The notes under the pieces are model-generated. The model saw only the letters and a list, made by a program, of their open reading frames with translations, did not search any database and was not told the origin of the DNA. Shown here one piece after another: positions 8,705 through 18,878 of a stretch of DNA of 64,000 bases. Positions within the stretch are counted from its first letter, which is position 1. Every line of letters starts with the position of its first letter. Made by a program: the position numbers and the translations under genes. Source of the DNA: Bradyrhizobium sp. B097 (GTDB lineage: Bacteria; Pseudomonadota; Alphaproteobacteria; Rhizobiales; Xanthobacteraceae); the NCBI RefSeq assembly GCF_038957035.1, contig NZ_CP152412.1, positions 3,530,501 to 3,594,500 on the forward strand, in the 5' to 3' direction.

Positions 8705-9478
8705 CTATCGCTTGATCCCGGCGAACGCGGCGGCGATGCCGCGCTGGAACAGCGACCAGTCGAAGCCGAGTGCGAGCGCGAGGTAGCCGCGGTCGATCAT
8801 CGCATTGGCCTGCTCGGCGGTGCGCGCGACGCCGCCGATCGGCACGCCGCTCTTCATGATGCCTTCTTCGGCGCGCTGCATCAGCGCAACCACTTCGGGA
8901 TCGTCGGGGCCGCGCTTGTTGATCGAGGTGGCGAGATCGCCGGGCCCGATCACCGCGAGGTCGATGCCTGGTGTCGCCATGATCTCGTCGATCCTGTTCA
9001 CGGCATCGACATGCTCGATCGTGATCATGCAGATCATGTCGTCGTCGGCGGTCGCCATATAGTCGTTCATCGAGACGCCCCAGCGGAACGGCGCATGGAA
9101 CGGGCCCCAGAGCCGGTCGCCCTTCGGCGGATAGCGCACGCTGCGCGCGGCCTTCTCGGCGTCGCCGCGATTGCAGATCATCGGAAAGTTGATGCCGAGC
9201 GCGCCGATGTCCATCGGCGCCTTGGCGAGGTGCGGCTCATTGGCGGCGATCCGCACCATCGGCACGCATGGCGTGCCAGACGTGGCCACGATCATCGCAT
9301 GCGCGGTACTGAGATCGATCGGGCCGTGCTCGAGATCGACGATGATCCAGTCCAGCGACTGCGCCATGATCTGCACGGTCTGGATGCTCGGAATGGTCGC
9401 GATCGCGCCGAAGGTCGGGTGCTTGTCGCGCCACGCCTGGCGCAGGCGGTTGAGCGGCGTCAGCGGTGCTGAGGTCAA
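8705..9478 (-). CDS. HpcH/HpaI aldolase family protein
   Basis: The 257-residue TIM-barrel protein has the hallmark class II pyruvate aldolase segments DWIIVDLEHGPID, the metal-site region CMITIEHVDAVNRID and VIGPGDLATSIN. Members cleave or form 2-oxo-acid aldols such as 4-hydroxy-2-oxoheptane-dioate; the substrate here is unknown. No ATG fits, so a TTG at 9478 is used, with GGGAG about 9 bases upstream. It is convergent with the binding-protein gene and separated from it by 7 bases. Confidence 0.88.
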   Translation of the reverse strand: MTSAPLTPLNRLRQAWRDKHPTFGAIATIPSIQTVQIMAQSLDWIIVDLEHGPIDLSTAHAMIVATSGTPCVPMVRIAANEPHLAKAPMDIGALGINFPMICNRGDAEKAARSVRYPPKGDRLWGPFHAPFRWGVSMNDYMATADDDMICMITIEHVDAVNRIDEIMATPGIDLAVIGPGDLATSINKRGPDDPEVVALMQRAEEGIMKSGVPIGGVARTAEQANAMIDRGYLALALGFDWSLFQRGIAAAFAGIKR

Positions 9479-9538
9479 TGCAGTGCTCCCTCGATGAGGC
9501 GAGGGGAAGCTAGCAGCACATGGTGACGGCGAAAAGGA

Positions 9539-10336
9539 TCAGGCCGGGACGCGGCCGCCGAAGAAGGGCGTCAGCGCTTCTGTCAGTCTGTGCGGGCGCT
9601 TCGAGGTGAAGATCATCTCGGCGCCGGCCTCATCGCTCTCCATGCCGGCAGGACCGAGCAAATCGGCGACGCGGCGGGCGATCGCGGGCGCCGGATCGAT
9701 CCAGTCGACCGGCCAGGGCGCGAGCCGCGTCAGGTGCTCCAGCAGCAGCGGATAATGCGTGCAGGCGAGCACGACGGTATCGGTGCGGGCGGGGTCATTG
9801 GCGCCATCGCCGACGAAGCAGGGCGCGAGCTCGGCCGCGATGTCCCCGTCGCGCACGCTCTCGCCGCTGAGGGCGGCTTCCGCCAGCGAAGCCAGCTCGC
9901 CGGAGCCGACCAGGGTGACTTCGCAGCCCTGCGCGAAATCCGAGATCAGCTTGCGGGTATATTCGCGCTTCACGGTGCCTCTGGTGCCGAGCACCGAGAC
10001 GCGCCTGGTCTTCGACGAGGCGCAGGCCGGCTTGATCGCCGGCACCGTGCCGACGAAGGGCAGGCGATAGGCGTCGCGCAGATGCGACATCACCAGTGTG
10101 GATGCCGTGTTGCAGGCGATCACGACGAGGTCGGGCGCATGGGCCTCGATCAGCTCGCCGACCAGCGGCACCACCCGGGCGATGATCTCGTCCTCGGTGT
10201 GGTGGCCATAGGGGAAGAAGGCGTCGTCGGCGACATAGACATAGTGCGCGTCGGGCCGGGCGCGGACGATCTCGCGCTGCACGGTGAGGCCGCCGAGGCC
10301 GGAATCGAAGACGAGGATGGTCGGGGGAGTGGACAC
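9539..10336 (-). CDS. murI: Glutamate racemase
   Basis: This 265-residue cytoplasmic enzyme interconverts L- and D-glutamate for peptidoglycan. It carries the N-terminal FDSGLGG motif and the two catalytic cysteines in conserved settings, C75 (IACNTAST) and C192 (LACTHYPLL). The length is normal for MurI. The start is GTG (MSTPPTIL). It appears to be a single-gene unit, transcribed away from the cytochrome b561 gene. Confidence 0.96.
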   Translation of the reverse strand: MSTPPTILVFDSGLGGLTVQREIVRARPDAHYVYVADDAFFPYGHHTEDEIIARVVPLVGELIEAHAPDLVVIACNTASTLVMSHLRDAYRLPFVGTVPAIKPACASSKTRRVSVLGTRGTVKREYTRKLISDFAQGCEVTLVGSGELASLAEAALSGESVRDGDIAAELAPCFVGDGANDPARTDTVVLACTHYPLLLEHLTRLAPWPVDWIDPAPAIARRVADLLGPAGMESDEAGAEMIFTSKRPHRLTEALTPFFGGRVPA

Positions 10337-10508
10337 GGTGAAAAGTCTATCCGAAGCAGGGTTACCATTCAGTTGTTTTGGCTACCCGGCCTCTGCGGCC
10401 GACAAAAGGCGGTGAAGCCGGGAATTTCATATGGCCTTGACCTATCCCTGCAAGTATCACGGCAAACTATTGCTGCGACGTGCGAAATCCAAACGGGGCC
10501 ATTCGACC

Positions 10509-11108
10509 ATGATCCGCAATACCGCCGCGAGCTGGGGCTCGCTCGCCCGTGCGTTCCACTGGGTGCTGGGCATCACTATCATCGGCATGCTGGCCTATGG
10601 CTGGTGGATGAACCACTTCCCGGCACGGGCGGACAAGTTCTTCTACCGGTCGATCCATGCCGATATCGGCTATCTGGTGCTGCTGCTGACCGTGCTCCGG
10701 CTGCTCTGGCGCGGCATCAACCCGACGCCGGTGCTGCCGGCCGATATGCCCGCCTGGCAGCGGATCGCCGCCCGCGTCAACCATGGCGCGCTCTATGCCG
10801 TGACCATCCTGGTGGCGATGCTGGGCTGGGCGCATTCCGGATCCCGCGACCAGGACTATTCGAGCTTCTTCGGCCTGTTCCACGTTCCCCAGATCACCTC
10901 GCCCGACAAGGCGGCGGCGGATGCCTTTGAGCATCGCCACATCTTCTTCGCCTACGTCTTGCTCGCACTGATCGTGCTGCACCTTGCCGCGGTCGCGTTC
11001 CATCATTTCGTCAGGCGCGACCGGGTCGCCGCGCGGATGATGGGGGCGGGCGAGGTCGACCCCGCCCATGAGGCGGCACGCGCGGCGACGCCGAGGACGA
11101 GCGGGTGA
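10509..11108 (+). CDS. Cytochrome b561 family protein
   Basis: The 199-residue protein has four TM helices (about 15-33, 51-70, 95-113 and 148-170) and histidines in helix contexts (RAFHWVLG, SIHADIGYLVLL, RHIFFAYVLLALIVLHLAAVAFHHF) that would ligate two b hemes, as in bacterial CybB-type cytochromes moving electrons from quinol. The ATG at 10509 fits the family N terminus (MIRNTAASWGSLARAFHW). An ATG at 10431 has GGGA 7 bases upstream and would add 26 residues; it cannot be excluded. Confidence 0.9.
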   Translation: MIRNTAASWGSLARAFHWVLGITIIGMLAYGWWMNHFPARADKFFYRSIHADIGYLVLLLTVLRLLWRGINPTPVLPADMPAWQRIAARVNHGALYAVTILVAMLGWAHSGSRDQDYSSFFGLFHVPQITSPDKAAADAFEHRHIFFAYVLLALIVLHLAAVAFHHFVRRDRVAARMMGAGEVDPAHEAARAATPRTSG

Positions 11109-11202
11109 CCGCCGAGCCTCGAACGGCCAGGTGATGGCATCGCACGGGCACCGGCGCTAGTCTGGCGGTGAACCCGGGAGGGCCGTCGCGGCCGGAACGC
11201 TC

Positions 11203-12231
11203 GTGGATGATTTGGCGCGGGACAATGCGAACTGGCGGATGCCGGACGAGGGCGCGCCGCATGCCGCGACCTGGATGGCCTTCGGCGCCAGCGCCGCGAT
11301 CTGGGGCGGCAAGCTGCTTCCGGTCGCGCGGGAAAATCTTGCAGACATTGCCAAGGCGATCGCAGCCTATGAGCGCGTCAACATGCTGGTGCGCGAGGAG
11401 GACCGCGAGATTGCCGCGCGGCTCTGCGGCCCCGCGGTCAGCCTCGTCGTTCAACCGGTCGATGACGTGTGGATGCGCGACACCGGACCGGTGTTTGTGA
11501 GGGACCCGTCGGGACAGCTTGGCGCGGTCGGTTTCAACTTCAACGGCTGGGGCAACAAGCAACGCCATGCGCTCGATGCCGAGGTCGCCGCGCACGTCGC
11601 CCGGGCCGCGAAGGCGATGTTCTTGAAGGCGGGCCTGGTGCTGGAAGGCGGCGGGATCGAGGTCGACGGTGAGGGGACCGCCATCATCACCGAGAGCTGC
11701 GTCCTCAACCCGAATCGCAATCCCGGCGTCTCCCGGGACAAATGCGAAGCCGAGTTATCTCGCCTGCTCGGGCTGGAGAAGATCATCTGGCTGCCCGGGA
11801 TCGCCGGCAAGGACATCACCGACGGCCATACCGATTTCTACGCACGATTTGCCGGTCCCGGCGTTGTCGTGGCGGGCCTGGAGGTGGACCCGTCGTCGTT
11901 CGATCACGCGGTGACCAAACGACACCTCGATATCCTGCGCGGCGCTGTCGATGCGAAGGGCCGGCGTCTGGATGTCGTGGTGTTGCAGGGCCCGTCGACG
12001 GTGCGTCCAAAGCACGGCAGCAAGGACTTCGCCGCCGGCTACATCAATTTCTACGTCTGCAACGGCGCCGTCATCGCGCCCGAGTTCGGCGACGCGACCG
12101 CGGACCGCAACGCGCGCGACAAGCTTCGCGATCTGTACCCGGACCGGGAGATCATCCAGCTCAACATCGATGGCATCGCCGCCGGTGGCGGCGGCATTCA
12201 CTGCACCACGCAGCAGCAGCCGCGCCTGTGA
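11203..12231 (+). CDS. aguA: Agmatine deiminase family protein
   Basis: The 342-residue protein belongs to the guanidino-group-modifying PAD/AguA family, which hydrolyses agmatine to N-carbamoylputrescine plus ammonia. Seen motifs are DVWMRDTGP, the GHTD histidine/aspartate and the nucleophile C334 in GGGGIHCTTQQQP near the end. The only suitable start is GTG at 11203, with a GGGAGG somewhat far upstream. It stands alone, convergent with the M20 amidohydrolase gene. A broader specificity within the family is possible. Confidence 0.88.
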   Translation: MDDLARDNANWRMPDEGAPHAATWMAFGASAAIWGGKLLPVARENLADIAKAIAAYERVNMLVREEDREIAARLCGPAVSLVVQPVDDVWMRDTGPVFVRDPSGQLGAVGFNFNGWGNKQRHALDAEVAAHVARAAKAMFLKAGLVLEGGGIEVDGEGTAIITESCVLNPNRNPGVSRDKCEAELSRLLGLEKIIWLPGIAGKDITDGHTDFYARFAGPGVVVAGLEVDPSSFDHAVTKRHLDILRGAVDAKGRRLDVVVLQGPSTVRPKHGSKDFAAGYINFYVCNGAVIAPEFGDATADRNARDKLRDLYPDREIIQLNIDGIAAGGGGIHCTTQQQPRL

Positions 12232-12287
12232 AAAGCTGGCGGCCCGGCCACGCAGCGGGCGACCGGGCCGTGGCCGCACGAGCGGCG

Positions 12288-13460
12288 TTAGCCCGCCGGC
12301 ATCTGCTTCTCGACCAGCCGCACCCAGTAGGAGGCGCCGTGGCCGAGGATGTTGTCGTTGAACTTGTAGGCCGGGTGATGGCACATCGGGCCGTCGCCCA
12401 TGCCGAGGAACACGAACGCGCCGGGGCGCGCCTCCAGCATGAACGCGAAATCCTCGGCGCCCATCACCGGCACCAGATTGTCGTTGACGCGGTCTGCGCC
12501 GGCCACATCGCGGGCGACCTCGGCGGCGATGCCGGCTTCGCGCGCATGGTTCAGCGTCACCGGATACATCCGCCCATAGTCCGTCTCCGCCGATCCGCCA
12601 TAGGCTTTGGCGATGTTGGAGGCGACCTCGCCGATCCGGCGCTCGACCAGATCGCGCACGCCGGGATCCAGCGTGCGCACGGTGCCGCCGAGCGTGACGG
12701 TCTCCGGGATCACGTTGAACGCGGCGCCGGCCTCGAACATGGTGATCGAGATCACCGCCGATTTCAGCGGATCGATATTGCGCGACACGATCGATTGCAG
12801 CGCATTGATGATCTGGGCGCCGATCAGCACGCTGTCGACCGCCTCATGCGGGGCGGCACCGGCGTGGCCGCCCTTGCCGTGGACGACGATCTTCAAGGTG
12901 TCCGACGAGGCCAGCATCGGGCCCGGCGTAGTCGCGAAATAGCCCTCGGGCAGGCCGGGCATGTTGTGCAGGCCATAGACCTCCTGGATGCCCCAGCGGG
13001 TCATCAGCCCGTCGTCGACCATCGCCTTGCCGCCGGCGCCGCCTTCCTCGGCGGGCTGGAAGATCACGACCGCGGTGCCGTCGAAATTGCGGGTCTCGGT
13101 GAGGTATTTCGCGGCGCCGAGTAGCATCGCGGTGTGGCCGTCATGGCCGCAGGCGTGCATCTTGCCGGGGACCTTCGAGGCGTAGGCGACGCCCGAGGCT
13201 TCCGCGATCGGCAGCGCGTCCATGTCGGCGCGGAGTCCGATGGTCTTGCCCGAGGCGGACTTGCGGCCGCGGATCACGCCGACCACGCCGGTGCGTCCGA
13301 TTCCCGTCACCACCTCGTCGCAGCCGAACTCGCGCAGCTTGTCGGCAACGATGCCGGCGGTGCGGTGGACCTCGTAGAGCAGTTCGGGGTTCTCGTGGAA
13401 GTCATGGCGCCAGGCGGCCATTTCATCCGAGAGGGCGGCAACGCGATTGACGATGGGCAT
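12288..13460 (-). CDS. M20D family amidohydrolase (hippurate hydrolase-like)
   Basis: The 390-residue metalloenzyme has the M20 dinuclear-metal landmarks: MHACGHDGHTAMLLGAAKYL, the glutamate pair in FQPAEEGGAGG, and the C-terminal GAEDFAFML. The dimerisation insert (VHGKGGHAGAAPHEAVD) is present. Relatives hydrolyse N-acyl amino acids such as hippurate or N-acetyl-diaminopimelate; the substrate here is not determined. It is cytosolic, without a signal peptide. Confidence 0.92.
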   Translation of the reverse strand: MPIVNRVAALSDEMAAWRHDFHENPELLYEVHRTAGIVADKLREFGCDEVVTGIGRTGVVGVIRGRKSASGKTIGLRADMDALPIAEASGVAYASKVPGKMHACGHDGHTAMLLGAAKYLTETRNFDGTAVVIFQPAEEGGAGGKAMVDDGLMTRWGIQEVYGLHNMPGLPEGYFATTPGPMLASSDTLKIVVHGKGGHAGAAPHEAVDSVLIGAQIINALQSIVSRNIDPLKSAVISITMFEAGAAFNVIPETVTLGGTVRTLDPGVRDLVERRIGEVASNIAKAYGGSAETDYGRMYPVTLNHAREAGIAAEVARDVAGADRVNDNLVPVMGAEDFAFMLEARPGAFVFLGMGDGPMCHHPAYKFNDNILGHGASYWVRLVEKQMPAG

Positions 13461-13607
13461 GAGGAGTGTCCGTTTCTTGTGAGCTTTGTAGTGAACCGTG
13501 GTGGGCGGGTCAGCGTAGCGTAACCCGCCGGCTTGTCACGCGAAAGCGACCGTCATTCCGGGGCGATTCGAGCCCCAATTCGCAATTGCGAACTGTGGAA
13601 TCCAGCC

Positions 13608-13693
13608 CGTAGCCCGGATGGAGCGCAGCGCAATCCGGGGTCTGCATCCGCGGCAAGATCCCCGGATTTCGCTTGCGCTCCATCCGGGCTACG
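13608..13693. repeat. Intergenic palindromic repeat, family 3, copy 1
   Basis: A long imperfect inverted repeat with outer arms GTAGCCCGGATGGAGC and its complement, able to form a cruciform or an RNA stem. Closely related copies lie at 15091-15164 and 37803-37893. The rest of the 239-base gap between the M20 gene and purB holds a GGCGGGT/ACCCGCC stem near 13504-13529 and part of a family 4 element near 13552-13575; no gene is seen. Confidence 0.85.
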
Positions 13694-13699
13694 GAGTGT

Positions 13700-15007
<1,308 letters not shown>

Positions 15008-15090
15008 CGAGAGCTCCGAATCGAGCGGGGTGGGGCCACGCACTGGGAATATAGTGCGGAAAACGGGCCAAAATAGCCGGCGTGGTGGCC

Positions 15091-15164
15091 GTAGCCCGGA
15101 TGAGCGAAGCGATATCCGGGGCCTCGCGGCCGCTCCCGGGTGTCGCTGCGCTCACCCGGGCTAC
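15091..15164. repeat. Intergenic palindromic repeat, family 3, copy 2
   Basis: A shorter copy of the GTAGCCCGGATG inverted repeat, with outer arms at about 15091-15100 and 15155-15164 (CCCGGGCTAC). It lies between purB and the response regulator stop at 15172, and is followed by a partial direct repeat GGCTAC. Confidence 0.8.
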
Positions 15165-15171
15165 AAGGCGG

Positions 15172-15840
15172 CTACAAATTCGCCAACCCGCATTCGACGG
15201 CCAGGCGGACCAGCTGGGCGTCGGTCCGCATGCCGGTCTTGGCCTTGATCAGATAGTGGTAGTTCTGCACGGTCTTGGTGCTGAGGTTGAGATTGGCCGC
15301 GATCTGTTCCTTGGTGTTGCCTGCCGCGAACTGCCGGAGAATCTCGATCTCCCGCTCGCCGAGCTGGTCGAGCGCCGATTTGGCCGGCACCAGGCTCTCC
15401 AGCGCGAGCACCCGCGCGACGTCGTCGCTCATCGCATGCTCGCCGCGCGCCACTGAGCGGATCGCCGCGATCAGCTCGGCCGGCTCGCTGCCCTTGGTGA
15501 CGAAGCCGCTGGCACCGGCGCCGAACGCCGCCTTCACCTGCGCGGCCTCGCTGTGCATGCTGAAGACCAGGATGCGGGCATCGGCATCGCGCGCGCGGAT
15601 GTTGCGGATCGCTTCCAGTCCGCTGGCGCCGGGCATCGAGATGTCCATCACCACCACATCGGGCTGGTGCGACTTGAACGCGCGGTAGGCATTGGCGGCG
15701 TTGTCGGCCTCGGCGACGACGCGAAAATCGTCTTGATGCTCGAGCACGCGCCGGTAGCCCTGACGGACGACGGGATGATCGTCGACCAGCAGGATCGAGA
15801 TGCCCCGAGTCCTTACAGTTGTCGTCGACACGGTCGTCAT
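15172..15840 (-). CDS. NarL/FixJ-type response regulator
   Basis: The 222-residue protein has a receiver domain (about 14-130) with acidic pocket D20/D21, phospho-acceptor D66 (VVMDISMP) and the conserved lysine in FVTKG, then a LuxR-type helix-turn-helix (about 155-215: LGEREIEILRQFAAGNTKEQIA). It is a DNA-binding output protein. The ATG at 15840 follows the kinase stop with one base between, so the two form an operon. Its target may include the divergent channel operon, which is inference from position. Confidence 0.93.
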   Translation of the reverse strand: MTTVSTTTVRTRGISILLVDDHPVVRQGYRRVLEHQDDFRVVAEADNAANAYRAFKSHQPDVVVMDISMPGASGLEAIRNIRARDADARILVFSMHSEAAQVKAAFGAGASGFVTKGSEPAELIAAIRSVARGEHAMSDDVARVLALESLVPAKSALDQLGEREIEILRQFAAGNTKEQIAANLNLSTKTVQNYHYLIKAKTGMRTDAQLVRLAVECGLANL

Positions 15841-15841
15841 C

Positions 15842-17212
15842 TCAGGCAGCGAGCGGGATCGTGGCGGCGACGGAGAGGCCGCGGCTGGCACGCGCGATCG
15901 ACAGCGAGCCGCCGAGAGCTGCCACGCGCTCGCTAACGCCGGTGAGGCCGAAGCCCGCTGACTGCGCCACCTTGGCGGCATCGCCGCCGCCGTCGTCCTC
16001 GACCCGCACCAAGAGCGCGTTCTCCGCTCCGGTCCGCCGCTCGATCCGCAGCACGATCTCGCGCGCGGCGCTGTGGCGCAGCGCATTGGTCAGGCACTCC
16101 TGCGCGATGCGATAGGCAGTCGCGGCGACCGTGCCGCTGATGTCGGCGAGGTCGCCCTGTAGATCGAGCTGGATCATCGGCTGCGTCGTGCGCGATCGCC
16201 AGCTGTCGACGAGATCGACCAGGCTTGCCTCCAGCCCGAGCTCCTCGGCCGGCGGATGGCGCAGGCGGTTCAGCGTATCGCGCAGGCAGGCGATGATGCG
16301 GCGCGTGGCCTGCGAGATCATCCGTGCATCCTGCGCAATTTCGGTGCCGGCGGCGTATTTGTCCCCGGCGCTTGCCTCGATCGTGGTGGCGAAGGCGAGG
16401 ATCGCGGTGAGATTCTGGCCGAACTCGTCGTGCAGCTCGCGGGCCAGCGCGCGGCGTTCGTCGCTGCGGATTTCGAGCAGCCGCCGCGTCAGCATCGTGC
16501 GCTCTTCCTCCGCCTGCGCGAGGCGGTCGCCGAGATCGCCGACGGCGCGTCCGATCATCGCGAGATCCATCGAGCGGACGCGCGGCAGCGGCGTGCGGTA
16601 CTCGCCCTCGGCCATGCGCCGCAGCGCTGACACGATCGAGTGGGCGGGCGCCAGCGTATGCGCGATCGCGAGCGAGGCGAGCAGCGCGATGGCGAGCGCC
16701 ATCAGCAGCGCGACATGGATGTTGTCCAGGATGTGCTGCCAGGCGAGCGCGATCGCGGCCTCCGGATCGGAGATGGCGCGGACGGTTCCAGCGGTCGCAG
16801 TGCGGGCGCTGATCGGCCGCTCGACGGTGGCGTGATCGCCGAGCACGGTCTGCACCGTGGCCGCGAACCAGTGCGGCGGCGCCTTGCCGATCCCCTTGCT
16901 CTGGCCGCAGAGCGGCTTCTCGAAGGCGCCGGCCGGTTCGAACTGCACGCAGATCCCCGGAGCAATCAGGCCCATGGTTTCGATGGTGCGCCAGTCCGGC
17001 GCCGGCAGCAGTTGCTCGCGCATCCGGTTGCTGCGCAGCAGCAATTCGCGCCAGTACAGTGCTTCAAGCGCCTGCGAGACCCGCTCGGCGGACGCCGACG
17101 TGGCGCGATCGACGCTGCGATAGGCATCGATCGTGGCCCAGACGGTGGCCGCGCCGAGGCACAGCGCGACGATGACGAGCAGGCGGGCGACCAGTTGAAG
17201 CACGAGGCGCAT
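15842..17212 (-). CDS. HisKA_3-type sensor histidine kinase
   Basis: The 456-residue membrane kinase has a TM helix (about 7-29), a periplasmic sensor (about 30-165), a second TM (about 170-190), a HAMP linker, a HisKA_3 dimerisation domain with phospho-acceptor H261 (ARELHDEFGQNL) and a C-terminal HATPase (RVEDDGGG, GFGLTGVSERV). This is the NarX/DesK layout and pairs with the NarL-type regulator that follows. ATG 17212 has GGAG 7 bases upstream; an ATG at 17236 lacks such a site. The signal sensed is unknown. Confidence 0.93.
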   Translation of the reverse strand: MRLVLQLVARLLVIVALCLGAATVWATIDAYRSVDRATSASAERVSQALEALYWRELLLRSNRMREQLLPAPDWRTIETMGLIAPGICVQFEPAGAFEKPLCGQSKGIGKAPPHWFAATVQTVLGDHATVERPISARTATAGTVRAISDPEAAIALAWQHILDNIHVALLMALAIALLASLAIAHTLAPAHSIVSALRRMAEGEYRTPLPRVRSMDLAMIGRAVGDLGDRLAQAEEERTMLTRRLLEIRSDERRALARELHDEFGQNLTAILAFATTIEASAGDKYAAGTEIAQDARMISQATRRIIACLRDTLNRLRHPPAEELGLEASLVDLVDSWRSRTTQPMIQLDLQGDLADISGTVAATAYRIAQECLTNALRHSAAREIVLRIERRTGAENALLVRVEDDGGGDAAKVAQSAGFGLTGVSERVAALGGSLSIARASRGLSVAATIPLAA

Positions 17213-17433
17213 GCGATCACTCCACGGCCGGAGCATGATCCAGAAAGAGGGGCGGAGCCTAACAGCAACCCCGTTCCCGGCAAGTGCAAGCATGCGCAGC
17301 GATGCAGGTCGGGAAATTTGCCCGACGAAACCTGGGCAGATGTCTTTGGACGGCGCCCACAGGCTCTGCTCTAACGGGAGGCGAGGCCGTCGCGGAGCCT
17401 CATGGAACAATCGCCGCTGGGAGATCACGCAGC

Positions 17434-18210
17434 ATGAATGCCAAGGTCGGCGCCGCCGCATCGGCCGGCACGGATGCGGCGGAGCGCAGTGTCCTGCTGC
17501 TCTGGATGATCTTCACCGGCCTTTCGGTGTTCGCTGCCTTCCTGCTGTGGCGCTATGGGCTGATCCGCCTCTTGGTCAGTTCCGACCGCACCTACATCTC
17601 CAGCATCATCGCCGTGCTCTACATCGTCACCTGCATCCATTGCTTCTGGCGGACGCGGGCGATTGCGCGGGAAGGGGAGGTCGCGCGCGGCTGCCGCGCC
17701 ATCCTCGCCGCGCCCGATGGCGCCAAGGTGCTGGCGTCGGATGCGCGCGGCCTGCCCGGTGGCCTCGTCACCGATCACATCAAGAGCCTGGTGCAGAAGG
17801 CCGATGCGCAAGCCAAAGGCCGCATCGACCAGACCCTACTGCTGCGGACGCTGGCGGACCGCCTGCGCGGCTCGAACGGATTTGGCGCCTTCGTCTCCGA
17901 CACGCTGATGAAGCTCGGCCTGCTCGGCACCATCATCGGCTTCATCATCATGCTGGCGCCGATCGCCTCCCTCGATGCCGCCGACAAGGTTGCGATGAAA
18001 TCGTCGATGGGCCTGATGAGCGACGGCATGGCGGTCGCGATGTACACGACGCTGGCCGGGCTGATCGGCTCGATCCTGGTCCGGATCCAGTACTACATGC
18101 TGGATTCCGCGACCCAGCGGGTGTTCTCCGATGCCGTTGTGCTGACCGAGACGCACGTTACCCCGGCGCTGGAACGCCGCCTTGGTACGCCCCTTGGAAC
18201 GCCGCCATGA
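17434..18210 (+). CDS. MotA/TolQ/ExbB-type proton channel family protein
   Basis: The 258-residue protein has three or four TM helices: about 15-36, 48-68, then after a cytoplasmic loop 163-185 (LGLLGTIIGFIIMLAP) and 200-225 (AVAMYTTLAGLIGSILVRI). The last two resemble the GLLGTV and TTxxGL segments of TolQ/ExbB/MotA stators, which convert proton flow into mechanical work in the envelope. Its stop overlaps the start of the next gene (ATGA), and a third gene follows, giving a tightly coupled operon. No TolR, TonB, FliG or Pal partner is present, so its output is unknown. Confidence 0.82.
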   Translation: MNAKVGAAASAGTDAAERSVLLLWMIFTGLSVFAAFLLWRYGLIRLLVSSDRTYISSIIAVLYIVTCIHCFWRTRAIAREGEVARGCRAILAAPDGAKVLASDARGLPGGLVTDHIKSLVQKADAQAKGRIDQTLLLRTLADRLRGSNGFGAFVSDTLMKLGLLGTIIGFIIMLAPIASLDAADKVAMKSSMGLMSDGMAVAMYTTLAGLIGSILVRIQYYMLDSATQRVFSDAVVLTETHVTPALERRLGTPLGTPP

Positions 18211-18878
18211 TGGACGAGTTCGGGCTCTATCCGCGCGAGGAAACATTCGATCCGCTCGGCGTGATGCTGTTCAAGGCGCTGCAGGTGATCGCCTTCCTGT
18301 TCTTCCTCGCGCTGCTTTCGGTGTCGCCGGACTCCAAGGAGGGCAAGATCGACTCCAAGGCGGAGTTCATCATCACGATGGACTGGCCGGACAACCATCC
18401 TGACGATCTCGACCTGTTCGTGCAGGACCCGGCCGGCAACATCGCCTGGTACCGGCATCGCGAGGCCGGCTTTCTGACCCTCGATCGCGACGATCGCGGC
18501 GGCGCCAACGACTTCATCGTGGTCAACGGCAAGAAGATCGCCTCGCCGATCCGCGAGGAGATCGTCACCTTGCGCGGCATCGTCGCCGGCGAATACACCG
18601 TCAACGTCTCGCATTTCCAGGCGACGACCGGCGAGCCGGTGCAGGCCAATGTGAAGGTGCAGAAGCTCAATCCGACGGCGCAGGTCATCTTCGACGACAA
18701 GCTGACCGTCACTCACACCGGCGACGAGAAGACCGCGGTCAGGTTTCGTATCGACGCCGAGGGCAAGGTAATCAACGTGGACCAGCGGCCGAAATCGCTG
18801 CTGGAGACGTTTCGTAACGTCCACGCCAACGGCGCCGATCTCGACCCGAAGACCGGGGTGAGGATGCGCCGTGATTAG
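18207..18878 (+). CDS. Unrecognised membrane-anchored protein, possible stator partner
   Basis: The 223-residue protein has one TM helix (about 17-41) with an aspartate just before it (D15 in FDPLGVMLFKAL), recalling the proton-binding Asp of ExbD/MotB. It then has a periplasmic domain predicted to be beta-rich (MDWPDNHPDDLDLFVQDPAG ... GEYTVNVSHFQ). The DDLDLFVQDP segment resembles beta-sandwich domains of the YfaP/DUF2135 kind, but I do not recognise the family with certainty. It overlaps the channel gene by 4 bases and the next gene by 8. A role as the ExbD-like half of the stator is inference. Confidence 0.7.
   Translation: MMDEFGLYPREETFDPLGVMLFKALQVIAFLFFLALLSVSPDSKEGKIDSKAEFIITMDWPDNHPDDLDLFVQDPAGNIAWYRHREAGFLTLDRDDRGGANDFIVVNGKKIASPIREEIVTLRGIVAGEYTVNVSHFQATTGEPVQANVKVQKLNPTAQVIFDDKLTVTHTGDEKTAVRFRIDAEGKVINVDQRPKSLLETFRNVHANGADLDPKTGVRMRRD

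Noticed and set aside
8180..9472. 430-codon plus frame overlapping the binding protein end and the aldolase
   Set aside because: It runs antisense to the aldolase and out of frame in the binding protein; no motifs.
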